A stretch of 64,000 nt of DNA. Origin: Saccharophagus sp. K07 (GTDB lineage Bacteria; Pseudomonadota; Gammaproteobacteria; Pseudomonadales; Cellvibrionaceae). The DNA lies in assembly GCF_014336955.1 (NCBI RefSeq), contig NZ_QRAI01000001.1:1414045-1478044 (forward strand), given 5' to 3'. Below the pieces are notes generated by a model. That model saw only the letters and a program-made list of their open reading frames with translations. It did not search any database and was not told the origin of the DNA. The position numbers and the translations under genes were made by a program. Below, one piece after another: positions 52,385 through 62,200 of the stretch. The stretch's first letter is position 1; every line of letters begins with the position of its first letter.

Positions 52385-53368
52385 ATGCCGACTGACAATA
52401 CTTTTGCTCTGCCGTCCACCGATAATCCTTTGATTCAGGAATTATTGCCACGTCTTGCGAGCGACGACGCAGGTGTACGGCGAGTCGCTTTGATTGAGCT
52501 GGCAGATCTGGAAGATCCGGACTCACTACCATTTTTTGAGCATGCGGTTCGGCTGGATGAAGATCCCGTTTTGCGTGCCCAAGCGGCGAAATTATTGGAA
52601 GCCTGGGACGAGCCGGAAATTGCAACAGCATTATGCGACGCCCTTTCTGATCCTGACCAAAGTGTGCGGGAAGCTGCGGCGCTGAGTCTGACGGAATTTA
52701 AAAGTCCAGAATCGGGTTATGCCATTTTAGGTTATACCTCTCATCCTAGTCCGGAAGTGCGAGCATATGTTTTTCGCGCGCTGCGGGAAATTCGTCTGCC
52801 GGAAAGTGCGGAACCTGCGCTTGCAGCATTGGGCGATGAAAATGCCGTTATCCGCCGCGAAGCGGTTGGTGTGCTCGGTTGGTTAAAACATCTCCCTGCT
52901 ATTCCACAGTTGGCGAAACTGGCAACCGATGACCCGGTTGAAGATGTGCGCCGCACTGCGGTAGGAACACTTTCCATGTCAGATAATACCGAAGCGGCAA
53001 ATGCCCTTTTAACGGCATTAAAAGACAGCGCGTGGCAAGTGCGCGAAGAAGCGGCAAGCGCATTTGGAAAATTGCGTTTGCAAAGCGGCGCCAAGGCTCT
53101 GTTGGAATTGCTGGCAGATGATTATTGGCAATGCCGGCTGCAAGCCGCTCGCGCGCTCGGTAAACTGCGTTTTGTTCCAGCTATTTCCGCGCTGCAGGAA
53201 TTGTTGAGTCATACCATCAGCAATTTACGCAAAGAAGCCGCGCTTGCCTTAGGTGAAATTGGCGATAAAAGCGCCGTGTCTGCTCTGCGCTTGGCGGAAC
53301 AAGACAGCGATCCGGAAGTTCGCAAAGCAGTACGTATTGCTCTGGCACAATTGGAAGCACCTCTGTGA
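52385..53368 (+). CDS. HEAT-repeat protein of the AprA-like operon
   Basis: This 327-residue soluble protein consists of HEAT/PBS-lyase-type repeats of about 31 residues. Examples are DDAGVRRVALIELADLEDPD, DPDQSVREAAALSLTEFKSP, DPVEDVRRTAVGTLSMSDNT and ISNLRKEAALALGEIGDKSA. The repeats form a curved scaffold for protein binding. No catalytic residues are seen. Operon position after the transporter and before the DUF971 gene suggests it helps assemble or load the oxidoreductase, but that is inference. Confidence 0.88.
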   Translation: MPTDNTFALPSTDNPLIQELLPRLASDDAGVRRVALIELADLEDPDSLPFFEHAVRLDEDPVLRAQAAKLLEAWDEPEIATALCDALSDPDQSVREAAALSLTEFKSPESGYAILGYTSHPSPEVRAYVFRALREIRLPESAEPALAALGDENAVIRREAVGVLGWLKHLPAIPQLAKLATDDPVEDVRRTAVGTLSMSDNTEAANALLTALKDSAWQVREEAASAFGKLRLQSGAKALLELLADDYWQCRLQAARALGKLRFVPAISALQELLSHTISNLRKEAALALGEIGDKSAVSALRLAEQDSDPEVRKAVRIALAQLEAPL

Positions 53369-53658
53369 TGAACCGTCCTGCGCCGCGCGAAATTAAAAAT
53401 CGCCGTGCCGAGAAACAATTATTCATTCAATGGAGTGAAACGGAGCAGCAGACGATTTCCCATCTGCGCTTGCGCGGTCTTTGCCCCTGTTCCCAATGTA
53501 GAGCCGCCCGCATCCGCGGGCAAATTTCGCTGGTGGATGAATCGGTTACAGTAGAGAAAATCAACCCATTTCCCTATGGTGTACAGTTGGTATTCAGTGA
53601 TGGCCACGATCGGGGGATTTTTCCGTGGAGTTATTTATTTGAAATGGAGCTTTCGTAG
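53365..53658 (+). CDS. DUF971 (GBBH-like N-terminal) protein
   Basis: This 97-residue protein has the DUF971 pattern LFIQWSETEQQTISHLRLRG followed by CPCSQCRAARIRG, with a Cys pair likely binding metal, and ends in FSDGHDRGIFPWSYLFEM. Stand-alone DUF971 proteins often sit next to iron-sulfur enzyme genes. The ATG overlaps the stop of the HEAT gene by four bases, and a hairpin follows. It is the last gene of the operon. Confidence 0.88.
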   Translation: MMNRPAPREIKNRRAEKQLFIQWSETEQQTISHLRLRGLCPCSQCRAARIRGQISLVDESVTVEKINPFPYGVQLVFSDGHDRGIFPWSYLFEMELS

Positions 53659-53674
53659 GTTGGCAGTTTTGAGG

Positions 53675-53708
53675 TAGGTCGGAAAAAGCGCAGCCCTTTT
53701 CCGACCTA
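53675..53708. terminator. Bidirectional hairpin closing the AprA-like operon
   Basis: TAGGTCGGAAAA (53675-53686) pairs perfectly with TTTTCCGACCTA (53697-53708) over a 10-base loop. It lies between convergent genes, 16 bases after the DUF971 stop. The paired A/T base serves as tail on either strand. Confidence 0.72.
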
Positions 53709-53714
53709 TATCAT

Positions 53715-53954
53715 TTAATCTCTTCTTCTATTTCGATTCACCGCGTCTTTGGCCCACACTGCCGCCGTGGCATCGCGTTTTGGCGGCGTCTCGATTTCTG
53801 CTTCTTCTGATACTGCCTCTTCGGTCTTTACCTCAGCAATCTGTGTGGTGGGTGTGGCCTCTTCCGATAAGGCCAGTTGCGCATTATCAATTTCAATAAT
53901 GGAAAGGTCCGTAAGCAATGCGAGGCTGATGGCTGCCGTGGTCGTTAGAAACAT
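53715..53954 (-). CDS. Possible small single-pass membrane protein with acidic tail (unknown)
   Basis: From ATG 53954 the frame gives 79 residues: a hydrophobic N-terminus (MFLTTTAAISLALLTDLSII) and then a Glu/Thr/Pro/Ala-rich tail ending in basic residues (VNRNRRRD). I recognise no family, and coding potential is uncertain. It lies 27 bases after the rhodanese gene on the same strand, so it could be part of that unit. Confidence 0.4.
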   Translation of the reverse strand: MFLTTTAAISLALLTDLSIIEIDNAQLALSEEATPTTQIAEVKTEEAVSEEAEIETPPKRDATAAVWAKDAVNRNRRRD

Positions 53955-53980
53955 ACAAATGCTCTCATAGAAGAAATGGA

Positions 53981-54439
53981 TTAACTCACCCAAGGCATTC
54001 CGCTTTGCCGCCAGCCGCCTTTGCCGCGCGCTAGGCAGTGCTCGTGACTTCCTTCAAATCCCTCCAATACGCAAAACACATATTGGAACCTTGCGGTTAC
54101 TGCCGCTTGAGCAGCGGCGACTGAGCGTTTTCCGCAACAACACAAAAATAACAAAGGCGTGTTGCGGGAGTATTGCTTTTGCAGCTGCTGCAAAAAACGC
54201 GTATTCGGTATTCTGTCCGGACCTTTTTGCCACGGAATATTGATGCTGTGAGGCACTTCTCCGAACAGCAGCAATTCTTCGGCGGAGCGGACGTCAACCA
54301 GGGATGCCAATCCCCTGCTAAATAAATGCCATGCATCCGCTGCGGTGATATCGCCTCCGTATACCAATCCCTCAGTGCGCGCAGCTTCCCAAATGGTGGA
54401 TAAAGGTTCGGGAAGCCCTTGTGGCGTAAACAACGTCAT
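53981..54439 (-). CDS. Rhodanese-domain sulfurtransferase
   Basis: This 152-residue single-domain rhodanese has GDITAADAWHLFSRGLASLV followed by DVRSAEELLLFGEV, then NIPWQKGP and the active loop CCCGKRS with Cys100 as the expected persulfide carrier. The end GKGGWRQSGMPW is the family tail (often GG-x-AW-x-x-G-x-P). It moves sulfane sulfur. It is three bases from the cytochrome b561 gene, and the pair with two cytochromes suggests redox sulfur chemistry. Confidence 0.9.
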   Translation of the reverse strand: MTLFTPQGLPEPLSTIWEAARTEGLVYGGDITAADAWHLFSRGLASLVDVRSAEELLLFGEVPHSINIPWQKGPDRIPNTRFLQQLQKQYSRNTPLLFLCCCGKRSVAAAQAAVTARFQYVFCVLEGFEGSHEHCLARGKGGWRQSGMPWVS

Positions 54440-54442
54440 GGT

Positions 54443-55207
54443 TTAGTAATCAAAAGATAGGCTGGCTTCAGGTGCGGTTAGCAAAATCGCAATCAAGGCG
54501 AGAGCAACCAACGTAACCAAAACCAACGCAAGCCAACTTCGTGAAGACTTGATCTCAACCAGTTGCTCCGCCGGTACAGCGGAATTTTTCGGAAAACGTT
54601 TATATCCGGTAAACATGGCAGATACCAAATTTTCCCGCTTCAAAACCAGATGCAGCAACACTGCAAGTATATGCACGGCTACGGCGCCAGCGATCCAGTA
54701 AAATAAATCTTTGTGTAACGCAGTGAGCGACAAGCTTAGTTCGTTGGAAACATAACCGTACAAGGCGCCTGCATTGAAAATTTCATCGTTAGAAAACAGT
54801 CCAGTTACGGCTTGTACCAATAAGGTCAGTAATAACAGAACGACCATTAATGCGCCGAGCGGATTATGACCGGGTATTGACGCAACCCGACCTAATGCAA
54901 AATCTTTGGCGTAACGCCATGTGGCAATCGGCGATCGCAAAAACGCGACAAAACGCGCGTGATAGGTACCAAAAAAAACCCATAGAATTCGAAATACGAC
55001 CAGCACAATAATCGCGTAGCCAAACCATTCGTGATATTTGAAATAAGCGACACCTAAGCGGTTAGTGACATAGGCACCAATAAATGAGAGCACCAAAGAC
55101 CAGTGAAATAACCTAACCGGGAAATCCCATACCTTTACGCGTACGGAAGTGGCCGCGCTTTGAGCTTCGATTTGGCTTGGTGTGGAATTCTCGATTGTGG
55201 ATGACAT
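54443..55207 (-). CDS. Cytochrome b561-type membrane protein
   Basis: From ATG 55207 (ribosome site AGGAAG) the protein has 254 residues. Haem histidines are in VRLFHWSLVLSFIGAY, YFKYHEWFGYAIIVLVVFRI, SLTALHKDLFYWIAG and AVAVHILAVLLHLVLKRENL. Four central helices and one C-terminal helix fit the di-haem b561 group that moves electrons between quinone and soluble cytochromes. It lies between the cytochrome c' and rhodanese genes. Confidence 0.88.
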   Translation of the reverse strand: MSSTIENSTPSQIEAQSAATSVRVKVWDFPVRLFHWSLVLSFIGAYVTNRLGVAYFKYHEWFGYAIIVLVVFRILWVFFGTYHARFVAFLRSPIATWRYAKDFALGRVASIPGHNPLGALMVVLLLLTLLVQAVTGLFSNDEIFNAGALYGYVSNELSLSLTALHKDLFYWIAGAVAVHILAVLLHLVLKRENLVSAMFTGYKRFPKNSAVPAEQLVEIKSSRSWLALVLVTLVALALIAILLTAPEASLSFDY

Positions 55208-55309
55208 ACTTACTTTCTTCCTACGCTTACTTCTCTTTATCTGCCTCCGCACTGACTTGGCCCAGATCAGCGCGGAAACAGTATTTACTTTAATCAAACT
55301 CTAACAACG

Positions 55310-55813
55310 TTATTTGAGCTTGAAGTTGTCATGGCAGCTCTTGCAATCCTGAGCAACTTTTTGCGCAGCTTCTTTAAAGGCTGGAGAGTTGGACTTTTCC
55401 TTGGCAACGACTGCAGCCAGGTTCTGTGCATTCTCTCTGAATTGCTTCAAGCTCTTTTTGAAATCGTCCTTTTTAGTCCAGATCTCAGGCCGGGCTTTGG
55501 ACTGGGGTTCTCCCAGGTTGGAATCTTCTGGGAAGGTGCCATGTAAAAAGTCGTTCAGGAACACAATTCGATTGACTATTTTCTCCACGTCAACAGAGTT
55601 GTAATCCACCTCTCCCTTCAAAATTCCACCGACATGCTTAAAGTTTTTACCGATTAAATTGAAAGTCGCGCGACGAATTTCCACTGCTTCTTTACCGGAG
55701 ACAACCGGGCCTGGCTTAGCAGCTTTGTCATCCGCCATAACACCCAGACTACCTAAAGAAAGAGCAACGGCAACAGCCAAAGCTTTAACTGGGTGTCGGT
55801 TCTTAATTTTCAT
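55310..55813 (-). CDS. Cytochrome c' (class II c-type cytochrome)
   Basis: This 167-residue protein has a signal peptide at about 1-27 (GVMADDK junction), a four-helix body and a C-terminal haem motif CKSCH (157-161), the class II layout. It is 103 bases upstream of the b561 gene on the same strand. Cytochrome b561 and cytochrome c' are a common pair. Electron transfer in the periplasm is the likely role; ligand binding (NO) is another property of the class. Confidence 0.9.
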   Translation of the reverse strand: MKIKNRHPVKALAVAVALSLGSLGVMADDKAAKPGPVVSGKEAVEIRRATFNLIGKNFKHVGGILKGEVDYNSVDVEKIVNRIVFLNDFLHGTFPEDSNLGEPQSKARPEIWTKKDDFKKSLKQFRENAQNLAAVVAKEKSNSPAFKEAAQKVAQDCKSCHDNFKLK

Positions 55814-56366
55814 GCTTCCACTCCTAATAGTTGTTTATGGATAGGCACTTCAAGGAGCCTCGTGGCGCTTAGGCAACTATTAAGCCAACGGCTTTAAATT
55901 CTTGTATTTTCCTTGAAAATCAATTGTTTAAACGTTTTGGCGGGTCGTATGAAGTGTTGCTGATGCAACGGTTGATAGGATCTATTGAGATGGAGTGTTG
56001 GTTTTTCATCACTTTGCTGTTTTAAGAACAGGTGGAGCATGTTCTTTAGTCGCGGAAAATGCGCAGCCATTCTCAGTAATCAGAATATTTTTTTCTATGC
56101 AAATAACCAAAGCGCTGAATAGCGATGAATCTTTAGGCAAAGAATCTTATGAGCTGCACAATTTCAAACAATACAGATACCGTTTACTTATCTCAAATTG
56201 TTTGTTTGCTGCAAAAGCAAAACACAAAATTGGCCGCTGTGCAAAATCCAGCGCTGGCGTATGATTCAGCGAAAATACTTAACAAGCAATAAAAAATTCT
56301 GTTTTTTGTTTTGGTATATCACTTGCACTAGGGCGAGCTCTCGCTACATGTTCAACAGGATTTATT
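55814..56366. other. Intergenic region between cytochrome c' and TonB receptor
   Basis: These 550 bases are AT-rich, and no frame in them looks like a protein of a known kind. It must contain the divergent promoters. GGCGAGCTCTCGC near 56332-56344 is a small imperfect palindrome about 22 bases before the receptor start. No RNA gene or riboswitch was recognised. Confidence 0.5.
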
Positions 56367-59138
56367 ATGAGCTTGCATTCGCAGTACAAAGTAAAGACGT
56401 CTTTTCGCCGTAAACCTTTAGCCGCAATTATTCTGGCCAGCGCCTTAGCGCCGAATTTTGCTTTTGCGCAAGCCGCTTCCACTGGCATAGTTGAAGAAAT
56501 TCTTGTCATGGGCGCAGTGGCAGCATCAGCTGCAACAACCAGCTTAGAACAAGTTTACGACCTGCCACAATCACAGTCGGTCATTTCCGGCGATATTCTG
56601 GAGCGCGAATTGGGCCTTGACTACGAGGCCATTTCAAAGCGTCTCGCCAATGTAACCTTTAACCAGAACAACACGCGCGGAGCATCCTTATCAATTCGTG
56701 GTGTCGGTAAACGCGCTTTTGCGGAAGTACAAGATCCCAGCGTTCTGGTTGTTCAGGACGGCGTCAGTTTCGGTCTGACCGCTCTCGGTAATTTTGATTT
56801 TTACGATGTGGAAAGCGTTGAAGGCTTCCGCGGCCCCGTTGGCACCTGGGGTGGTAAAGGTGGTAGTTCGGGGGCTGTTTACGTCAATACTAAGCGGCCC
56901 TCTTTTGAGAAAGAAAGCGATTTGTCTTTGACCATTGGTGACAGAGAGGCCCTCATTATTAAAGGAGCCCTCGGTGGCCCGATTATTGACGATTTGCTCG
57001 CTTGGCGTGGATCTTTTGTAGTCGACAAGGGACGCGGTTACTACAAAAACCGCTATAACACCAATTACACCTTGTACGATAAGAACCGCCTGAGTGGTCG
57101 AGTGCAGCTTTTATTAACACCGACTGAGAATTTTGAGGCCCGACTCAGTGTCGACACAGAATCGCGTGCACCACAATTGCAAAATGGTTTGACCTTCTAT
57201 CATGATCAGCCGGAATTTTATGAAAACGGCCAGCCGACCGATCCAACGGGAACCAGTGCTCAGGCAAAACTGGCCGGCTATTATTCCTACCCTAATTTGA
57301 ATGATCTCTCCAACCGCACTTGGGTTCCTGCGCGCGACTGGTTTGTCGGCAGGGATTTTAATGGGGACATTTATACCTACGAGGATTATGTTTCCGGCGA
57401 GGAGCTTGAAGAGGTTTACTTCAATCAGATCGAAGGGCAAACGGTCTCCAACCGAGGTGCATTACTCGAATTGAAATATGCATTTGAAAATGCGGATTTC
57501 AAATCGGTTACAGCAGTACGCGAATATACCTTCGACGCCCACAATGATGAAGGCACTCCATTCGATATCAATATCGACGGCGGTGGCGGTGTGTTCTATC
57601 GCCAATACAGCCAGGAATTTATTTTGGATGGTCGAGTAGAAGATGCATTCAAATACCGCGTCGGGCTGTTTTTGTTTAAAACCGATAATGACATTACGTC
57701 GAAAACCGGTTGGGGTTCTGATGCCGGCGCCTGGTTTGCCTCCAACACTCAATACAATCTGCTGGATCGCAATGCCGGGGATAATCGAGGCTCTGGCTTA
57801 GCCTTATTGCGAGACACGCTGGATAATGCGCGCAAAATCGGCCATACCTACGTCAATACGCAAAGCAATGCAATTTTCGGCCAACTGAGTTGGAATTGGC
57901 ATCCCTCCGCGCAATTGACAGCGGGCTTGCGTGTTGGAACTGAAGACCGAACGACCGGCGATATATTGACGATTGAAAACCACGGTTCAGGCCGTGCACT
58001 CAATCCAGTTGGTGTACGCGACGTCAAGCTCGGCGGATTCGCTTCAATCACCAACGGTAATCTTGGTACCAATATCCCTAATGCAGATGGCACAGTTACT
58101 CTGGTTAACAACAATACGCCTGAGCAACTGAGCTTGGCAGACCAAGTGGCGAATCGTTACTTTGGTGTGCCAATTACGGATATTCCTGGGCAAGCCTATG
58201 AAAGCTTAACTGCTGCACAAAAGGCGCAAGTCGGCGCGGCAAAATCGATCCGTGCTGCGCAAGTTGGACAGTTGTATTCCTATGTGGAAAGCGATTATGA
58301 CGATACGCTCTACACCACACTTTTGACCCAAAGCTTTGAAATCAAGGACGGAATCAAAGTTTATGGCACTTGGCAATACGGGGAAAAATCCGGCACGGCG
58401 TTTCAGATTAACGGCGAGCCTGTGGGCGTAAAACCAGAAAAAACCAATGCCTATGAGGTCGGCTTAAAGACCATTTTGTTTGACGATACCTTGACCTTCA
58501 ACATCGACGCATTTGTTATGGAGATCAAGGACTATCAACAAGCTGTACGTGCGGTGGATGACTTCCAAACCCAGGTCAATATTGATAACGGTATAGCGCC
58601 GGAACAAGCGATTGCTTATATCACTGCTCAAGGCAACGTGAATAAAGTAAAAGTACAAGGCGTAGAGTTTGATGCAGTCTATTCCGGTATTGAATATCTC
58701 AGTTTCCGGTTGAGCGGTGCCTACAATGATGCACGCTATAAAGACTTCAAAAATTCACCCAAACCACCAGAGTTGAACTATTTGAGTTCTCCATTTGTTG
58801 ATCAAACGGGTGGTCGTTTACCGGGTGCAGCCCTTTGGACCATTAATTATGGAGCCGAATATCGCGTGCCTGTATGGCAAACGGAATTCCATGCAAGTTT
58901 CAATACGGCGTTTACCAGCGATTATTTGAACAACGACGATTTGTCTTCATATAGCCGCGTTCCCAGTTATAGCCGTACAGATGTTGCTATAGGTTTGGGC
59001 AGATTAAATGACGGTTTCGACGTTACTTTGATCGTGAAAAACGCATTCGATGATGACACTCACGAAGTAGGTTGGGTCAGTTATTCGCCCTACCCTTATC
59101 GCCGCTGGGTTGGTCTTACATTTTCCGGCACTTTCTAA
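56367..59138 (+). CDS. TonB-dependent outer-membrane receptor
   Basis: This 923-residue protein has a signal peptide at about 1-35 (FAFAQAAS). A plug domain at about 45-170 has EILVMGAVAA, the TonB-contact area, and SLSIRGVGKRAFAEVQDPSV, then VESVEGFRGPVGTWGGKGG. A long beta-barrel ends in YRRWVGLTFSGTF with the required terminal Phe. It imports a ligand too large or rare for porins. The site next to an organosulfur operon and an RND pump suggests a sulfur compound, but sequence cannot identify it. Confidence 0.93.
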   Translation: MSLHSQYKVKTSFRRKPLAAIILASALAPNFAFAQAASTGIVEEILVMGAVAASAATTSLEQVYDLPQSQSVISGDILERELGLDYEAISKRLANVTFNQNNTRGASLSIRGVGKRAFAEVQDPSVLVVQDGVSFGLTALGNFDFYDVESVEGFRGPVGTWGGKGGSSGAVYVNTKRPSFEKESDLSLTIGDREALIIKGALGGPIIDDLLAWRGSFVVDKGRGYYKNRYNTNYTLYDKNRLSGRVQLLLTPTENFEARLSVDTESRAPQLQNGLTFYHDQPEFYENGQPTDPTGTSAQAKLAGYYSYPNLNDLSNRTWVPARDWFVGRDFNGDIYTYEDYVSGEELEEVYFNQIEGQTVSNRGALLELKYAFENADFKSVTAVREYTFDAHNDEGTPFDINIDGGGGVFYRQYSQEFILDGRVEDAFKYRVGLFLFKTDNDITSKTGWGSDAGAWFASNTQYNLLDRNAGDNRGSGLALLRDTLDNARKIGHTYVNTQSNAIFGQLSWNWHPSAQLTAGLRVGTEDRTTGDILTIENHGSGRALNPVGVRDVKLGGFASITNGNLGTNIPNADGTVTLVNNNTPEQLSLADQVANRYFGVPITDIPGQAYESLTAAQKAQVGAAKSIRAAQVGQLYSYVESDYDDTLYTTLLTQSFEIKDGIKVYGTWQYGEKSGTAFQINGEPVGVKPEKTNAYEVGLKTILFDDTLTFNIDAFVMEIKDYQQAVRAVDDFQTQVNIDNGIAPEQAIAYITAQGNVNKVKVQGVEFDAVYSGIEYLSFRLSGAYNDARYKDFKNSPKPPELNYLSSPFVDQTGGRLPGAALWTINYGAEYRVPVWQTEFHASFNTAFTSDYLNNDDLSSYSRVPSYSRTDVAIGLGRLNDGFDVTLIVKNAFDDDTHEVGWVSYSPYPYRRWVGLTFSGTF

Positions 59139-59179
59139 GGAGGAAAATAAAAGCTCAACAACGAAATCAATGATAAAAA

Positions 59180-59203
59180 GGCGCGATTCTGATGAGTCGC
59201 GCC
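59180..59203 (+). promoter_or_regulatory. Hairpin directly before the RND pump start codon
   Basis: GGCGCGA (59180-59186) and TCGCGCC (59197-59203) pair perfectly over a 10-base loop. The stem ends four bases before the ATG at 59208 and occupies the place of a ribosome site; no Shine-Dalgarno is visible otherwise. No T-run follows, so it is more likely to affect translation or RNA stability than to terminate. Confidence 0.5.
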
Positions 59204-59207
59204 ACAG

Positions 59208-62200
59208 ATGGATTCTCCCTTTATGTGGATTGTCGAACTGGCCCTCCGCCGCCCCTATACCTTTATAGTGGCGGCGTTGCTGATTGTGCTGGCAACACCT
59301 TATGTATTAAGCCGCATGACGACCAATGTGTTTCCCTCCATCGATATCCCGGTGGTGGCACAGCTTTGGGAGTATCGCGGGCTTACCGCTAAAGAAATGT
59401 CCGAGCGAATTACCGGTCCGGCGGAGCGGGAATTAGGGCAAGCAGTAGACGATATTGTCTATACGGAATCGCTTGCGCTCGCGGGTTTGGGTCTGGTCAA
59501 AGTTTATTTTCAACCGGGCACGGATATTAATGCCGCCATGACGCAAGTCACCATGAGTGCAAACGGTGCTGCTCGCTCCATGCCGCCCGGCACTAACCCC
59601 GGCCGAGTACGTCGATACTCCGCATCTGAATTGCCCGTCATTCAATTGGGAATGTCGAGCAGTACGCTTTCCGATATCGAAATTGCTGATGCAGCAAGCA
59701 CAGTATTACGCCCAATTATTGCCAGTAAAAAAGGTCTTTCTTTAACTGCACCCTATGGCTCGCGGCGTCGCCAAGTGTCTGTCGACCTGGATACGGATGC
59801 ACTGCTCGCGCATGGTGTAACGCCATCTGAGTTGGTCAGTGCAATGGGAAAACAAAATCTTGTTTTACCGACCGGTAGCATGAAAATCGGCACGCAGGAT
59901 TTTGATATCAAGCTCAACGGCAATATTCCCTCCATTCGGGAAATTGGTGAAATCCCCGTGCGCTCGCTGGCTGATCACAATGGAAATGGCCGCACAATTT
60001 TAGTTAAAGATCTCGCCAATGTGCGCGACGGTTATGATCCTGCAACGACAATTGCCCGGCAAAATGGTGCACGCAGCGTATTGAATTCTGTATTGGCTTA
60101 TGGCGGCGTATCGACCATAGATGCGGTCAATCACATCAAAGATTCTATTCCGAAAATGTTGGATGTTATGCCGGAAGGTGTCGATATCAAACTTATGTTC
60201 GACCAGTCCGTGTTTGTCAGTGCGGCCATTAGCAATGTTTTGCATGAAGGATTAATCGCCGCGTCGCTGACAGCTGCGATGATTCTGTTGTTTCTCGGCA
60301 ACTGGCGTAGCACTTGCATTATTGCGGTATCTATTCCTCTGGCGATTATGAGTTCGCTTATCGCCCTTTATTTGTTGGGACAGACAATTAATTTAATGAC
60401 CTTGGGCGGTTTGGCGCTCGCTATTGGGATATTGGTCGACGATGCCACTGTGGAAATTGAAAATATCGAACGGCAGCTGGCGATGGGCAAACCACCGGTA
60501 CAAGCCATTTTAGATGGTGCGCGTGAAATTGCTGCACCAGCATTTGTCTCGACTCTGTGTATCTGCATCGTATTTGTGCCTATGTTTTTCCTCGATGGCT
60601 TTGCGCGCTCCTTATTTGTTCCTATGGGGCAAGCGGTAGTGTTTGCCATGTTGGCGTCTTATCTGTTATCGCGGACCTTGGTACCGACATTGGTTATGTA
60701 TATGCTGCGCAACCAACCGCTGCATGGAGAAAGCCAAAATAAAAATCTATTTACCCGCATCCACGAAAACTTTAACTACGGTTTTGAGAAATTTCGTTCT
60801 TACTACGTCGAAATTGTGCAACAGCTGCTGCAAAACGCGCGTGTTTTTGTCAGCGCATTTCTAGCGTTTTGCGCGCTCTCGCTCGGTCTTGTGCCGTCCC
60901 TTGGGCAGGATCTTTTTCCTATAGTGGATAGCGGTCAAATGCGTTTGCATATACGCGCCCCATCAGGAACACGCTTGGAAGAAATGCCGCCTTTGGTGGA
61001 CCAGGTGGAAGATGTGATTCGTGCGCATATTCCTGTCGATCAAAGCGGAGAAATTCTCGATATTATCGGCGGTCCCTACAGCCCAATTAATACGCTGAAC
61101 GGAAATTCCGGCACGAGTGAAGCGGCTGATGCGGAAATTATGATCAGCATTCAACGCGGCAAAGTCGGTACGCCGGAAATTATGCGCAATTTGCGTTTGG
61201 AGCTGTCGCGGCGTTTCCCTGACGTGGAGTTTTATTTCCAACCAGCTGATCAAATGGGACAAACGTTGAATTTCGGTATGCCCGCACCTATCGACATTCA
61301 ATTTGTAGGCGGTCGTCCCGAACAGATTTTGCCTTTGGCTGCGGAATTGAATCATAAACTGCGCACAATTCCTGGACTGGTGGATGCACACGTTTATCAG
61401 CGTTGGAGCAAACCGACTCTTGCTTTAACCATGGATCGATTGCAGCTCCAGCAGTTGGGCCTTTCCGCGCGCGACGTTGCGGAAAATATGATGATCACGC
61501 TGAGCGGTTCCATGCAAACCAACCCCACCAATTGGCTCAATGAGGCAAACGGCAATACCTACAACATAGGTCCGCGCGCTTGGGAGTTGGATCTGGATAA
61601 TATAGACGCGCTACTGCAAACGCCTGTAGGGCAAGGTCAGGATGGACGGCAACATCAACTCGGCAATTTTGTGACCTATGAGCGCACGGTGCAGTCATCT
61701 CTTATTACACGGCGCAACGGCATTAATACCATTAATATCCACGCCAATATTCAGGATCGCGATCTCGGTTCTGTTATGCGCGATATCGAAAAAACCTTGC
61801 AGGAATTTCGTCCCAATTTACCGCGCGGCGTAACGCTAGAATTGCGCGGCCAGACAGACACTTTAAAAGAAGCTTTTACAGGTTTGGGTTACGGACTGAT
61901 TGTGGCAATTTTGCTGGTGTATTTGCTGGTGGTTGTCAATTTTCAGTCCTGGCTGGATCCTCTCATTATTATCGGCGCCCTGCCCGCTGCACTTGCAGGC
62001 ATTACCTGGATGTTATTTCTCTCCGGCACAACCCTTAGCGTGCCTGCTCTCACGGGAACTGTTATGACCATGGGCGTGGCAACGGCGAATAGTATTCTGC
62101 TGGTATCGTTTGCGCGTACTTGTTTGTCCGAGGGTTTGTCGCCGAATCAAGCTGCACTTAAAGCGGCCGCCACACGCCTGCGCCCGGTGATGATGACGGC

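Noticed and set aside
55995..56264. 89-codon frame upstream of the TonB receptor
   Set aside because: No ribosome site or family features; AT-rich promoter region.
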